Assembly: GCF_002286815.1 (NCBI RefSeq)
Contig: NZ_MUNM01000017.1
Span: forward strand, 1-64,000
Length of the DNA stretch: 64,000 bases
Source: Pseudomonas sp. PICF141
GTDB lineage: Bacteria > Pseudomonadota > Gammaproteobacteria > Pseudomonadales > Pseudomonadaceae
Direction: 5' to 3'
The translations under genes were made by a program, and so were the position numbers. Every line of letters starts with the position of its first letter. Position 1 is the first letter of the stretch. The notes beneath the pieces are model-generated. The model was not told the origin of the DNA, did no database searches, and saw nothing but the letters and a program-made list of their open reading frames with translations. Below are positions 29,102 through 37,149 of this stretch, piece by piece.

Positions 29102-29749
29102 TCAGCGGCGTTCCTGGCGGCTGATTTCGTCCTTGGCCGTTTCAAGCGCACTCTGCAGTTGGGGTTGCTGATCCAGTTGCTGCTGGGCCAGGCGCGACAG
29201 GTTTTTCATCTGGGCCAGGTCACCACTGGCCATTGCACTTTGAATCGGCGCGGCGTACAGCGGCATGATGGGCGGATACGATGATTCCGGCGGAATGACC
29301 GGACCGGGTTCCAACGGCAGCGGGGAGACGCGGGACGGCACCGCCTCAATGAGGTGGGCGGGCGCATTGTTGACCTCGACCCACTGCTGCTGACCATTCA
29401 AGTACGAATAGTTGGCGACGCCTTCTTTCCAGTCGGTGCCCACCACCAGTTGCAACTTGAAATTCACGATGGAATTGGAGCCAGGGCCGCCATGATTGCC
29501 CTGGGCGGTGATCAGGATTTTGCTGACGCCGGGTGACATGACTGTCAGGTAGGTGTACTCGCCCCAGACATCGGCGTGCACATCCAGCGGCGGGTTGGTC
29601 GCCTGAGTGATTGCAGCGGTGCCGTTTACAGTCTCGTCAGGGGTAAAGACCAAAAGATTAAGTGCCAGACTTTGTGCACCCGCTGCCGAAGTACCAATTC
29701 GGTAGGCGAGTGGAAACAAACCGACAGATTGTTGAGTAAAACCAGACAT
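29102..29749 (-). CDS. DUF1842-DUF1843-type fusion protein with C-terminal GDL module (second)
   Basis: This 215-residue paralogue of the adjacent gene has a DUF1842-like domain (GLFPLAYRIG, DVWGEYTYLTV, VGTDWKEGVANYSYLNG), a Pro-rich linker (residues about 138-162) and the 53-residue module PLYAAPIQSAMASGDLAQMK to ISRQERR. Identity to the first copy is clear in the WGEY and DW..G..Y.Y landmarks, yet the sequences have diverged widely. The linker is longer here. No Cys is present. GGAGG lies seven bases before the ATG. It sits 54 bases from the next GDL gene, so one transcript is likely. Confidence 0.82.
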   Translation of the reverse strand: MSGFTQQSVGLFPLAYRIGTSAAGAQSLALNLLVFTPDETVNGTAAITQATNPPLDVHADVWGEYTYLTVMSPGVSKILITAQGNHGGPGSNSIVNFKLQLVVGTDWKEGVANYSYLNGQQQWVEVNNAPAHLIEAVPSRVSPLPLEPGPVIPPESSYPPIMPLYAAPIQSAMASGDLAQMKNLSRLAQQQLDQQPQLQSALETAKDEISRQERR

Positions 29750-29790
29750 GGTTATTGCCTCCATTGCAATAAGGGGAGCGGAAATAGCTG

Positions 29791-29979
29791 TTAGTGCTTT
29801 TCCAGGCGTGCGACTTCCTTTGCCAATTGCTCGTAAGCGGTAGTTAGCTCTTTGTTTTCTGGTGTGGATGCATCGCGTTGTTTCAACAGCGTCTTCATTT
29901 GCGGCAGGTCGCCTGCCTTGATCGCGCTTTGGATGGCCACCCCATAGGGGGGCATGCTATGGCGAGTTGAATTGCTCAT
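29791..29979 (-). CDS. 62-residue free GDL-module peptide
   Basis: This 62-residue protein is almost only the module: nine residues, then PPYGVAIQSAIKAGDLPQMK, then 33 more residues ending EVARLEKH. Its layout and spacing around the GDL motif equal those in the two larger proteins. No Cys and no signal peptide. The start MSNSTRHS was chosen because GGAAGGAA is upstream; the frame extends to 30018 without support. It looks like a precursor peptide, or a small partner, for the radical SAM enzyme at 26707-28170 (inference). It is the first gene of the leftward GDL group. Confidence 0.8.
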   Translation of the reverse strand: MSNSTRHSMPPYGVAIQSAIKAGDLPQMKTLLKQRDASTPENKELTTAYEQLAKEVARLEKH

Positions 29980-30212
29980 AACGGTTCCTTCCGTGGTGTT
30001 TACGGGCACTGCTGTCATCAGCAGTTTTTGCAGTTAAGCAGGCGCGGATAAATATGCAATGGATAAGAGGAACGTAATTTTTAATATTATTTTATAATCG
30101 CGGTGGGTTAGCAGGCGGTAGGTTCAATATTAAGAATGGCGATGAAGAACGATAGGTTCAGTGACTTCTTCATAAGTGTTATTCCGTATCGCCATTATGT
30201 ATATTTGCTTAA

Positions 30213-31100
30213 TCAAGCCAAGTAACGCCGAAACCAGGCCAGTGTCCGGTCCCAGGCAAGCCTGGCGGCGGCATCATCGTATCGAGGGGTGGAGTCGTTG
30301 TGAAAGCCATGGTTCACGCCCGGATAGATATAGGCTTCATAGGTCTTGCCGGCCGCTTTCAACGCCTGTTCGTAGGCGGGCCACCCTTCATTGATCCGTG
30401 TATCCAGTTCGCCATAGTGAAGCAACAGTGGGGCTTTGATTCTGGGGACATCTTCAGCCTTTGGCTGACGGCCATAAAAGGGTACGGCGGCCCCTAGCTC
30501 CGGATAGGCCACGGCTGCGGCATTGGCGACTCCACCGCCATAACAGAAGCCGGTGATGCCGACTTTACCGCCGGTGGCGTCATGCTTCATCAGCCACTCG
30601 ATGGCGGCGAAAAAATCATTCATGAGCTTTTCCGGGTCGACGGTCTGCTGCAGTTCCCGGCCTTTATCATCGTTGCCGGGATAGCCGCCCACCGACGTCA
30701 GGCCGTCAGGGGCGAGTGCGATGAACCCCGCTTTGGCGAGGCGCCGGGCGACATCCTCGATGTAAGGATTAAGCCCACGGTTTTCATGCACGACCACCAC
30801 CGCCGGTACCTTGCCGGTGGCTTTGGCAGGGCGCACCCAATAGCCACGAACCTTCCCGTGACCCTTGGGCGAGGGGTAGGTGATGTATTCGGCAATGATA
30901 TCCGGGTCGGTAAATTGCACCTGTTCGGCCAGCGCATAATTCGGGCTCAAAGTGGCGAGGAGGGCCGTTGCCGTCAATCCGCCAAAGGTGAACAGCGCCG
31001 CACGATCAAGAAACGCTCGACGGCTGATTTTACCGTGGGCGTAGCAGTCGTAGAGTTCGAGCAGTTCCGGGGGAAAATCTTTCGCCGTGAGACGGTCCAT
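30213..31100 (-). CDS. exported dienelactone hydrolase-family protein
   Basis: This 295-residue alpha/beta hydrolase has the nucleophile motif GFCYGGG (Cys as nucleophile, as in dienelactone hydrolase) near residue 185. An Asp comes later ([12 protein letters not shown]) and a His (GVNHGFHND) near residue 271. Near the N-terminus, [20 protein letters not shown] looks like a twin-arginine signal at an unusual distance (residues 26-45). The family resembles E. coli YghX. It is upstream of, and in the same direction as, the GDL genes with about 230 AT-rich bases between them, so the link is uncertain. The substrate is unknown. Confidence 0.82.
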   Translation of the reverse strand: MDRLTAKDFPPELLELYDCYAHGKISRRAFLDRAALFTFGGLTATALLATLSPNYALAEQVQFTDPDIIAEYITYPSPKGHGKVRGYWVRPAKATGKVPAVVVVHENRGLNPYIEDVARRLAKAGFIALAPDGLTSVGGYPGNDDKGRELQQTVDPEKLMNDFFAAIEWLMKHDATGGKVGITGFCYGGGVANAAAVAYPELGAAVPFYGRQPKAEDVPRIKAPLLLHYGELDTRINEGWPAYEQALKAAGKTYEAYIYPGVNHGFHNDSTPRYDDAAARLAWDRTLAWFRRYLA

Positions 31101-31407
31101 TTGCGTGCTTCCTGTTGGTTGATAAGGTCAGTGTCAGACACTAGACCCTGCGGCTAGGGGCTTCTGTGGATAGGGGGCTCCTGGGGCTAGGGCGCTTCTG
31201 TGGCGAGGGGGCTTGCCCCCGTTGGACTGCGAAGCAGTCCCAAAAACACTACTCGTTCTGACAGACACACCGCATGCATCAGCTTTGCGACTGCTGCGCA
31301 GCCGAACGGGGGCAAGCCCCCTCGCCACAGAAGCCTCTAGCCACAGGAATCCAGCCACAGAAATTCTCTAGCCACAGAAGCCCCCAAGTCATGAACAGAC
31401 GATTGCT
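31101..31407. other. 307-base intergenic region, almost all nested repeats
   Basis: No gene is seen. The region holds the large nested palindrome listed at 31154-31385. Copies of the unit GGCTTCTGTGG/CCACAGAAGCC are repeated on both sides. Confidence 0.6.
31154..31385. repeat. nested palindrome with CCACAGAAG units
   Basis: The outer arms CTAGGGGCTTCTGTGG (31154-31169) and CCACAGAAGCCCCC (31373-31386) enclose further units. Inside, the arms from CTTCTGTGGCGAGGGGGCTT (31195) and the complement ending CCACAGAAG (31332) form a second palindrome. Its centre holds GACTGCTGCGCAGCCGAAC, also found in the long repeats of copies 1-4. Confidence 0.85.
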
Positions 31408-32568
31408 CTAGAGACGGCCGTGAAACGCCGCGTCGAAAATTTCTGCCGCGCCAGTTCGTGTCAACGGCAGCGGGTTGCCGCCGGCGCAGGGGTCGACAAT
31501 CGCCATGTCGGCGATCAGATCGGCCTGCTTGTCATCCACCCCCAGTTCAAACAGCGTATGGGGCACGCCGATGTCTTTGCGCAGCTTGAGGACGAAGGCC
31601 AGAAAGCTGTCGAAGCCTGGGGAGGGCAGACGCAAATAAGCCGCCAGGCGAGTGATGCGTTCCTCGATAGCCGGGCGGTTGAACTTCAGCACATAGGGCA
31701 TGAACGTGGCATTGGTCATGCCGTGGTGGGTGTCGTACAGGGCGCCCACCGGATGGGCGAGTGCGTGCATGCCACCCAGGCCTTTCTGGAAAGCGGTGGC
31801 GCCCATTGCCGCAGCCGCCAGCATCTGCGCGCGCGCATCGAGGTCGGAGGGGGTGTGTACGGCGCGTACCAGCGCATTGGCCACCAGGCGCATGCCTTCC
31901 ACCGCAATGCCTTCGGCCATCGGATGAAAACCGGGAGCGCAGTACGATTCCAGGCAATGGGCAAACGCATCCATGCCGGTGCCGGCAGTGACTTTTGCCG
32001 GCATGCCGACGGTGAGGGCCGGGTCGCTGATGACTACCCGCGGCATCATTTTCGGGTGAAAGATGATGCGTTTGGTGTGCGTACGCTCGTCGATGATCAC
32101 CGCCGCACGGCCGACTTCGGAGCCGGTCCCCGCTGTGGTCGGCACCGCAATGACCGGGGCGATGCTGCTTTCGTCGGCGCGTGTCCAGTAATCGCCGATG
32201 TCTTCGAAATCCCAGACCGGTCGGGTCTGGCCGCTCATGAACGCGATGAGCTTGCCCATGTCCAGGCCACTGCCACCGCCGAAGGCGACCACGCCATCGT
32301 GGTTGCCGGCGCGCCAGGCATCGAGCCCTCCCGCCAGATTGGCTTCAATCGGATTCGGCTTGAGGTCGCAAAACAGCGCTACACCGAGGCCGGCAGCGCG
32401 CAAGGATTCCACCGCCGCCGTGGTGATCGGGGCACGCGCCAGGCCGCTGTCGGTGACCAGCAACGGTCGCTGGATCCCTTGGCTGCGGCAGACCTCGGCC
32501 AATTCGGCGATGCGGCCGATGCCAAAGCGGATGCTCGTGGGGTAGTTCCAGTTCGCGGTCAGGCTCAT
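31408..32568 (-). CDS. iron-containing alcohol dehydrogenase
   Basis: This 386-residue group III alcohol dehydrogenase has the NAD loop VVAFGGGSGLDMGK near residue 100. Metal-binding His residues lie in the stretch TGMDAFAHCLESYCAPGFHP and in AHPVGALYDTHHGMTNATF. The family uses Fe(II) and NAD(P)H to interconvert alcohols and aldehydes. It follows the aldehyde dehydrogenase gene with three bases between them and is the third gene of a leftward operon. Together they would take an amine-derived alcohol to an acid via an aldehyde. Confidence 0.9.
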   Translation of the reverse strand: MSLTANWNYPTSIRFGIGRIAELAEVCRSQGIQRPLLVTDSGLARAPITTAAVESLRAAGLGVALFCDLKPNPIEANLAGGLDAWRAGNHDGVVAFGGGSGLDMGKLIAFMSGQTRPVWDFEDIGDYWTRADESSIAPVIAVPTTAGTGSEVGRAAVIIDERTHTKRIIFHPKMMPRVVISDPALTVGMPAKVTAGTGMDAFAHCLESYCAPGFHPMAEGIAVEGMRLVANALVRAVHTPSDLDARAQMLAAAAMGATAFQKGLGGMHALAHPVGALYDTHHGMTNATFMPYVLKFNRPAIEERITRLAAYLRLPSPGFDSFLAFVLKLRKDIGVPHTLFELGVDDKQADLIADMAIVDPCAGGNPLPLTRTGAAEIFDAAFHGRL

Positions 32569-32571
32569 GGC

Positions 32572-33963
32572 TCAGATCTCGTGGCGCAGATGGAAGGATT
32601 TCGCGCGGGTCAGGTGTTCATAGCCCAGGCGTGACAGCGTGACGCCGCGCCCGCTGTTTTTCATCCCGGTCCAGGCCAGGGCGGGGTCCAGATAATCGCA
32701 GCGGTTCATGAATACGGTGCCGGTGGCGATCTCGTCGCCGATGCGTTCGGCGGAAGCGAGATCCTGGGTCCAGATGGACGCGCTGAGCCCGAACTCACTG
32801 TCGTTCATCAACGCGATGGCTTCGTCGTCGCTGGCCACCGGCATGATGCCGACCACCGGGCCAAAGCTTTCCTCGCGCATCACCGACATTTGATGGGTGA
32901 CGTCCACCAGTACCTGCGGCGCTAGATAGGCGCTGCCGGGTGCATCGGCGGGAAAATCCTGTGGATCGATCAACGCCCTGGCCCCTTGTGTCAGTGCATC
33001 GGCGATCTGCCTGCGAACGAATTCAGCGGCGCTCGGCGCCACCAGCGGGCCGAGGGTGGTGGCTTCGTAAAGCGGGTTGCCCAGTACGTATTGGCGGGTC
33101 AAGTCGACGAAGCGCTCGACAAAGGCCGGGTAGATATTCTCATCGACATAGATACGTTCGACGGCGCAGCAGCTTTGCCCGGAGTTGAAGAAACTGCCAT
33201 CCACCAGGTTTTCCACCGCATGCTCAAGGTTGGCGTCTGCCCTGACGTAGGCGGGGTCTTTGCCGCCGAGCTCCAGACCCATGCCGAGGAAGCGGCCCAT
33301 GGCAGCGGCTTCCATGGCTTTGCCGGCCCCCACCGAGCCGGTGAAGTTCACCTGCTGCACACGTCCTGAAGCGATGATCGTGGCGGTCTGCTGATGATCG
33401 AGCAGCACGTTGTGGAACAGGCCTTCGGGCAGATGAGCACGGCGAAACGCCTCGGCGAAACGCTCGCCCACCAGCAAGGTTTGCGAAGCGTGTTTGAGGA
33501 TCACGCTGTTGCCCGCCATCAGCGCCGGGATGATCGTATTGACTGCCGTCAGATACGGGTAATTCCACGGCGCGATAACCAGCACCGTACCCAACGGCTC
33601 GCGTTTGATCCAACGCCGAAAACCGGCGACAGGGACAGGTTCAATCGCCGCCAACGCTTCAGGCGCAATGGCGATCATGTGTCGCGCACGCTCCTCGAAA
33701 CCACGCAGCTCGCCAGCGCCGAAGCGGATCGGGCGGCCCATTTGCCAGGCCAGTTCCGGCACGATCTCGGCCTTCATCGCCAGCATCGCGTCCACGGCGG
33801 CGCTGCATAAGGCTGCGCGCTCGCTCAGTGGCCGGCGTTGCCATTGCGCCTGGGCCACTGTGGCCTCCGCCAGAGCCTGCTCGAGCTGCGCCGCATCGGC
33901 ACGGCGGCGTTCGGCGTAGACCCGGCCATCGACCGGAGAGATGAGTTGAACGATCTCAGTCAT
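32572..33963 (-). CDS. aldehyde dehydrogenase family protein
   Basis: This 463-residue NAD(P)-dependent dehydrogenase has the cofactor strand-loop NFTGSVGAGKAMEAAAMG. The catalytic Cys is in FFNSGQSCCAVERIYVDE (near residue 265) and the general-base Glu is in LELGGKDPAYV. It is the middle gene of the operon, nine bases after the glutamine-synthetase-like gene and three before the alcohol dehydrogenase. Amino acid landmarks suggest the succinate-semialdehyde/aminoaldehyde group, but the substrate is not certain. Confidence 0.9.
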   Translation of the reverse strand: MTEIVQLISPVDGRVYAERRRADAAQLEQALAEATVAQAQWQRRPLSERAALCSAAVDAMLAMKAEIVPELAWQMGRPIRFGAGELRGFEERARHMIAIAPEALAAIEPVPVAGFRRWIKREPLGTVLVIAPWNYPYLTAVNTIIPALMAGNSVILKHASQTLLVGERFAEAFRRAHLPEGLFHNVLLDHQQTATIIASGRVQQVNFTGSVGAGKAMEAAAMGRFLGMGLELGGKDPAYVRADANLEHAVENLVDGSFFNSGQSCCAVERIYVDENIYPAFVERFVDLTRQYVLGNPLYEATTLGPLVAPSAAEFVRRQIADALTQGARALIDPQDFPADAPGSAYLAPQVLVDVTHQMSVMREESFGPVVGIMPVASDDEAIALMNDSEFGLSASIWTQDLASAERIGDEIATGTVFMNRCDYLDPALAWTGMKNSGRGVTLSRLGYEHLTRAKSFHLRHEI

Positions 33964-33972
33964 GGTGTGTGC

Positions 33973-35346
33973 TCAATAGCGCTCGAAGCCGCGCTGCAGT
34001 TCCCAGTCGGTGATGCGCCGGTCGTACTCTTTCTGTTCCCACTCGGCGGTGTGCACGTAGTGGTCGATCACTTCATCGCCGAACGCCTCGCGCAACATGC
34101 TCGAGGCCTTGAGCGCGGCGCAGGCCTCGCGCAGGGTTTTCGACACTTCAGGCAAGTGCTCGTCGACGTAGGCATCGCCTTCGAAGGGCGGCGCCAGGTT
34201 GAGTTTCTCGTCGATACCGGCCAGCCCCGCGGCGATCAACGCCGCGAAGGCCAGATAAGGGTTGAGGTCGGCGCCACCGATGCGGCATTCGATGCGGATG
34301 GCCTTGCTGCCTTCGGCGCATAAACGAAAACCTGCGGTGCGATTGTCCCGGCTCCATACGGCCCGCGTCGGCGCGAAAGTGCCGGCCTGAAAGCGCTTGT
34401 ACGAATTGATATAGGGCGCAAGAAAACAGGTGATGTCGTTAGCGTATTTGAGCTGACCGGCCACCCAGGAACGCATCAGCTTCGACATGCCGAATTCGGC
34501 CTTGGGGTCGAAGAACAGCGGTTTTTTGCCGTTCTTGTCCCACAACGAGTTGTGCACGTGGCTGCTGGAACCGGCGGCGTCATAGCGCCACTTGGCCATG
34601 AACGTGATTGCCTTGCCCTGCAGTTGGGCGATCTCTTTGCAGGCGTGTTTGATGATCACGTGATGGTCGGCCATGGTCAGGGCATCGGCATACCGGATGT
34701 TGATTTCTTCCTGTCCCGGCCCCCATTCACCCTTGGAGTTTTCCACGGGAATGCCGGATGCCTGCAGATGCTTGCGAATCGCCCGCAATACCGGCTCCTC
34801 GCGGGTGGTCTGCAGGATGTTGTAATCCTCAATGTAATGGCCGGCGGTTTTGGGCTTGTGATAGTTGCGTTTGTGGATCGCCTCATAACTCTCGTCGAAC
34901 AGATAGAACTCCAGCTCCGAGGCAAACATGCCGGTATAGCCGCGTTCGCGCAGGCGCTCGATCTGCTTTTTAAGGATCGCCCGCGGGCTGTGCGGCAGGT
35001 CGCGCCGGTGGTGATGATCGAGCACATCACAGAGCACCAGCGCCGTGCATTCCAGCCAAGGCACGCGACGCAAGGTGGCCATGTCGGGTTTCAGGACAAA
35101 GTCGCCATAACCTTTGCTCCAGCTGGCCGCGGCGTAACCCGGCACCGGTTCCATGTCGATGTCGTCAGCCAGCAGGTAATTGCAGCAATGGGTTTCTTCA
35201 TGGCCGCTGTCGATGAAAAACTCGACCTGGAATCGCTTGCCGACCAGTCGTCCTTGCATGTCGACCATGCAGACCAACACGGTATCGATTTCGCCAGACG
35301 CCGCGGCGCGCTTGAGTGCATCAAAGCTGAGGAGGGGCTCGGTCAT
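33973..35346 (-). CDS. glutamine synthetase-like (gamma-glutamylamine synthetase type) protein
   Basis: This 457-residue protein has the glutamine synthetase catalytic fold. The ATP/metal motif EWGPGQEEINIRYADAL lies near residue 213, the His-containing stretch GSSSHVHNSLWDKNGKKP near 267, and the C-terminal substrate site near RIECRIGGADLNPYLAFAAL. The family of this shape is usually not biosynthetic GS but attaches glutamate to amines (PuuA/SpuB type). Start at 35346 with AGGA upstream. It heads an operon with aldehyde and alcohol dehydrogenases, so amine degradation is likely (inference). Confidence 0.85.
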   Translation of the reverse strand: MTEPLLSFDALKRAAASGEIDTVLVCMVDMQGRLVGKRFQVEFFIDSGHEETHCCNYLLADDIDMEPVPGYAAASWSKGYGDFVLKPDMATLRRVPWLECTALVLCDVLDHHHRRDLPHSPRAILKKQIERLRERGYTGMFASELEFYLFDESYEAIHKRNYHKPKTAGHYIEDYNILQTTREEPVLRAIRKHLQASGIPVENSKGEWGPGQEEINIRYADALTMADHHVIIKHACKEIAQLQGKAITFMAKWRYDAAGSSSHVHNSLWDKNGKKPLFFDPKAEFGMSKLMRSWVAGQLKYANDITCFLAPYINSYKRFQAGTFAPTRAVWSRDNRTAGFRLCAEGSKAIRIECRIGGADLNPYLAFAALIAAGLAGIDEKLNLAPPFEGDAYVDEHLPEVSKTLREACAALKASSMLREAFGDEVIDHYVHTAEWEQKEYDRRITDWELQRGFERY

Positions 35347-35571
35347 CACGTCAATCCTGCGTGAAAGGTTTGGGCCTGTCTGAGATAGCTGTTGCAGACG
35401 CTCTCCAGAAAAAACCAAACCCTGCAGAATCGAGCATCGTGAGCAATGAGCTGCTCAAAGCTTAGCCTACTGTTGCTATGCGCAAGTTTCGGCCGGATGT
35501 GAGCGGCGGTCCAGGGAGCACACCGGCACTGCCGCCATGAGGGTTGATAGCATCGGGTTAGAAAGGGCCGC

Positions 35572-36210
35572 TCAGGTTTCGAGGCCGACGCCAATGCATG
35601 CGCTTCTTTCGACCATCCCTACGATCGTTGCGAAAAGTTCGTCTTGTGCCTGCACTGGCGTGATCTCGCCAATCGCGGCGGCATGGGACAGCGCCTCGGC
35701 TGCACCGAGCATCGCCCGAAGGCTCGCTGGCGCAATTTCACCCGTGCCGGTGAAGGGAAGGAGGGCGCTGCGGCACTTGTCCATGAAGATCGCTTCGTAC
35801 TCACGCTTGATCTTTTCCAGCTCGGGCGAGCTGGTCAGCGCCGCGATCACGCCGGGTATCTCGCGGCCCTGGAGAAGGACGCAATCAACATATGAAGACG
35901 CGATGACCGTTGCCTTGCTGGCCAGCGTCGGTTCACTGGTTTGAAGCGCGGCGTCCATGAGCGAGGTCTGACGTGCGTCGAACTCCTGATAAAGCGCCGC
36001 CAGCAATCCGGGGCGGGTGGTGAAATGGTCATACACCACCGGCTTGGTCACCCCCGCCTGTTCGGCGAGCCGACCAAGGGTCAACGCTTCCGTCCCTTCC
36101 TCTCGAACCAGCTGCCAGGCGACATCCAGCAACTGGCGCTGGCGCTCTTCGCGCGACATTCGGCGACGTGGTTGGGGGGAATCCTGCTCAGGTGTTTCGG
36201 TGCTTGACAT
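35572..36210 (-). CDS. TetR-family transcriptional regulator
   Basis: This is about 212 residues. The helix-turn-helix (REERQRQLLDVAWQLVREEG, then ALTLGRLAEQAGVTKPVVYD) spans about residues 20-70, with a ligand-binding C-terminal half. The start at 36210 fits a short polar leader; a downstream ATG (MSREERQ) is also possible. It is divergent from the quinone-reductase-like gene, with 100 bases between them, and this pairing is common for TetR repressors that sense a redox-active or toxic compound. Confidence 0.88.
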   Translation of the reverse strand: MSSTETPEQDSPQPRRRMSREERQRQLLDVAWQLVREEGTEALTLGRLAEQAGVTKPVVYDHFTTRPGLLAALYQEFDARQTSLMDAALQTSEPTLASKATVIASSYVDCVLLQGREIPGVIAALTSSPELEKIKREYEAIFMDKCRSALLPFTGTGEIAPASLRAMLGAAEALSHAAAIGEITPVQAQDELFATIVGMVERSACIGVGLET

Positions 36211-36310
36211 GCTTATGTACCAAAAGTAGCTTACTGATCGTAACTTACCAAGAGTATATAAGGCTCGTCTCCAGCCCTCAATCACTCATTCCGTAGCAGG
36301 AGTTTTCGAC

Positions 36311-37009
36311 ATGCACGCACTCATTGTTGTCGCTCACCATGATCTACAATCGCTCACCCATAGCCTCGCCAGGCAGATCGGCGAAGGTGTATGCGCAGCT
36401 GATTCCGACCACTCTTTCGAGATCGCGGACCTTTGGGCGCAAGGATTCGATCCGAGGTTCGGCGCGGCCGATCTCGCCGTCCATCACCGGGAAGCCCCAC
36501 CCCCTGCCGATGTGGCCGCCGAGCAGGCGCGAATCGATGGCGCCGATGCGCTGGTGCTGGTGTATCCGGTTTATTGGTGGTCGATGCCGGCGCTGCTCAA
36601 AGGCTGGATCGATCGGGTGTTCGCCAATGGCTGGGCATTCGATTTCAGTGCCGATGCCAAGTTGGAGAAGAAGCTTCGCCATCTGCGGGTTCACCTTGTG
36701 GGCGTTGGTGGCGCCGACGCGGGAACCTATGCGCGCCATGGTTATGCCGATGCCATGAAAACGCAGATCGACCATGGGATCTTCGATTATTGCGGTGCCA
36801 GCGTTGTGACGTCCGAGCTGCTATTCGAATCGGAAATCCAGGAGCCGACGGTTCATCTGGAGGCTGCGTGGGTGATCGGTCGTGATCTTTTCGGTGCATC
36901 CAGACGCAGCGACGCGGCCCAGGATGTTCATCTTTGCCAACCGGCCAGCGCCAATGCTTTTCGACAGACAAAAAAAGAGCCTCGAAGCTCTTTGATGGGG
37001 AGGAAGTAG
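36311..37009 (+). CDS. flavodoxin-fold NAD(P)H dehydrogenase (quinone), with extended tail
   Basis: This 232-residue protein has the FMN-binding flavodoxin-like layout: HALIVVAHHDLQSLTHSLAR at the N-terminus, then ADALVLVYPVYWWSMPALLK, then WIDRVFANGWAFDF. It is of the KefF/MdaB/DT-diaphorase group, which reduces quinones by two electrons. AGGAG precedes the ATG. The family fold ends near residue 200. The last 25-30 residues cross a short hairpin with A-rich and T-rich flanks, so a frameshift or an altered stop is likely. It is probably repressed by the divergent TetR protein. Confidence 0.85.
   Translation: MHALIVVAHHDLQSLTHSLARQIGEGVCAADSDHSFEIADLWAQGFDPRFGAADLAVHHREAPPPADVAAEQARIDGADALVLVYPVYWWSMPALLKGWIDRVFANGWAFDFSADAKLEKKLRHLRVHLVGVGGADAGTYARHGYADAMKTQIDHGIFDYCGASVVTSELLFESEIQEPTVHLEAAWVIGRDLFGASRRSDAAQDVHLCQPASANAFRQTKKEPRSSLMGRK
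36970..36996 (+). terminator. hairpin with A/T flanks inside a coding end
   Basis: A 7-bp stem AAAGAGC (36974-36980) and GCTCTTT (36987-36993) has a 6-base loop, with As before and TTT at its end. It looks like a weak terminator that ought to lie after the quinone reductase gene, yet the gene reads through it. Confidence 0.55.
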
Positions 37010-37149
37010 AGCCAGAGGCTCAAGATGCGCATGAAACAAGTGGTGAGCTTATTGGGGTTCAGTTCACTCACCACCTACGCAACGGCTTTAAACCTCCAAC
37101 CGCTACGTATCAACATCGTAAGAAGGTGGGGGCTGGCACTCAAGTACCA

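Noticed and set aside
37010..37149. Open frame running between the quinone reductase and the peptidase gene
   Set aside because: It has no start of its own with a ribosome site and no recognisable family; treated as leftover sequence.
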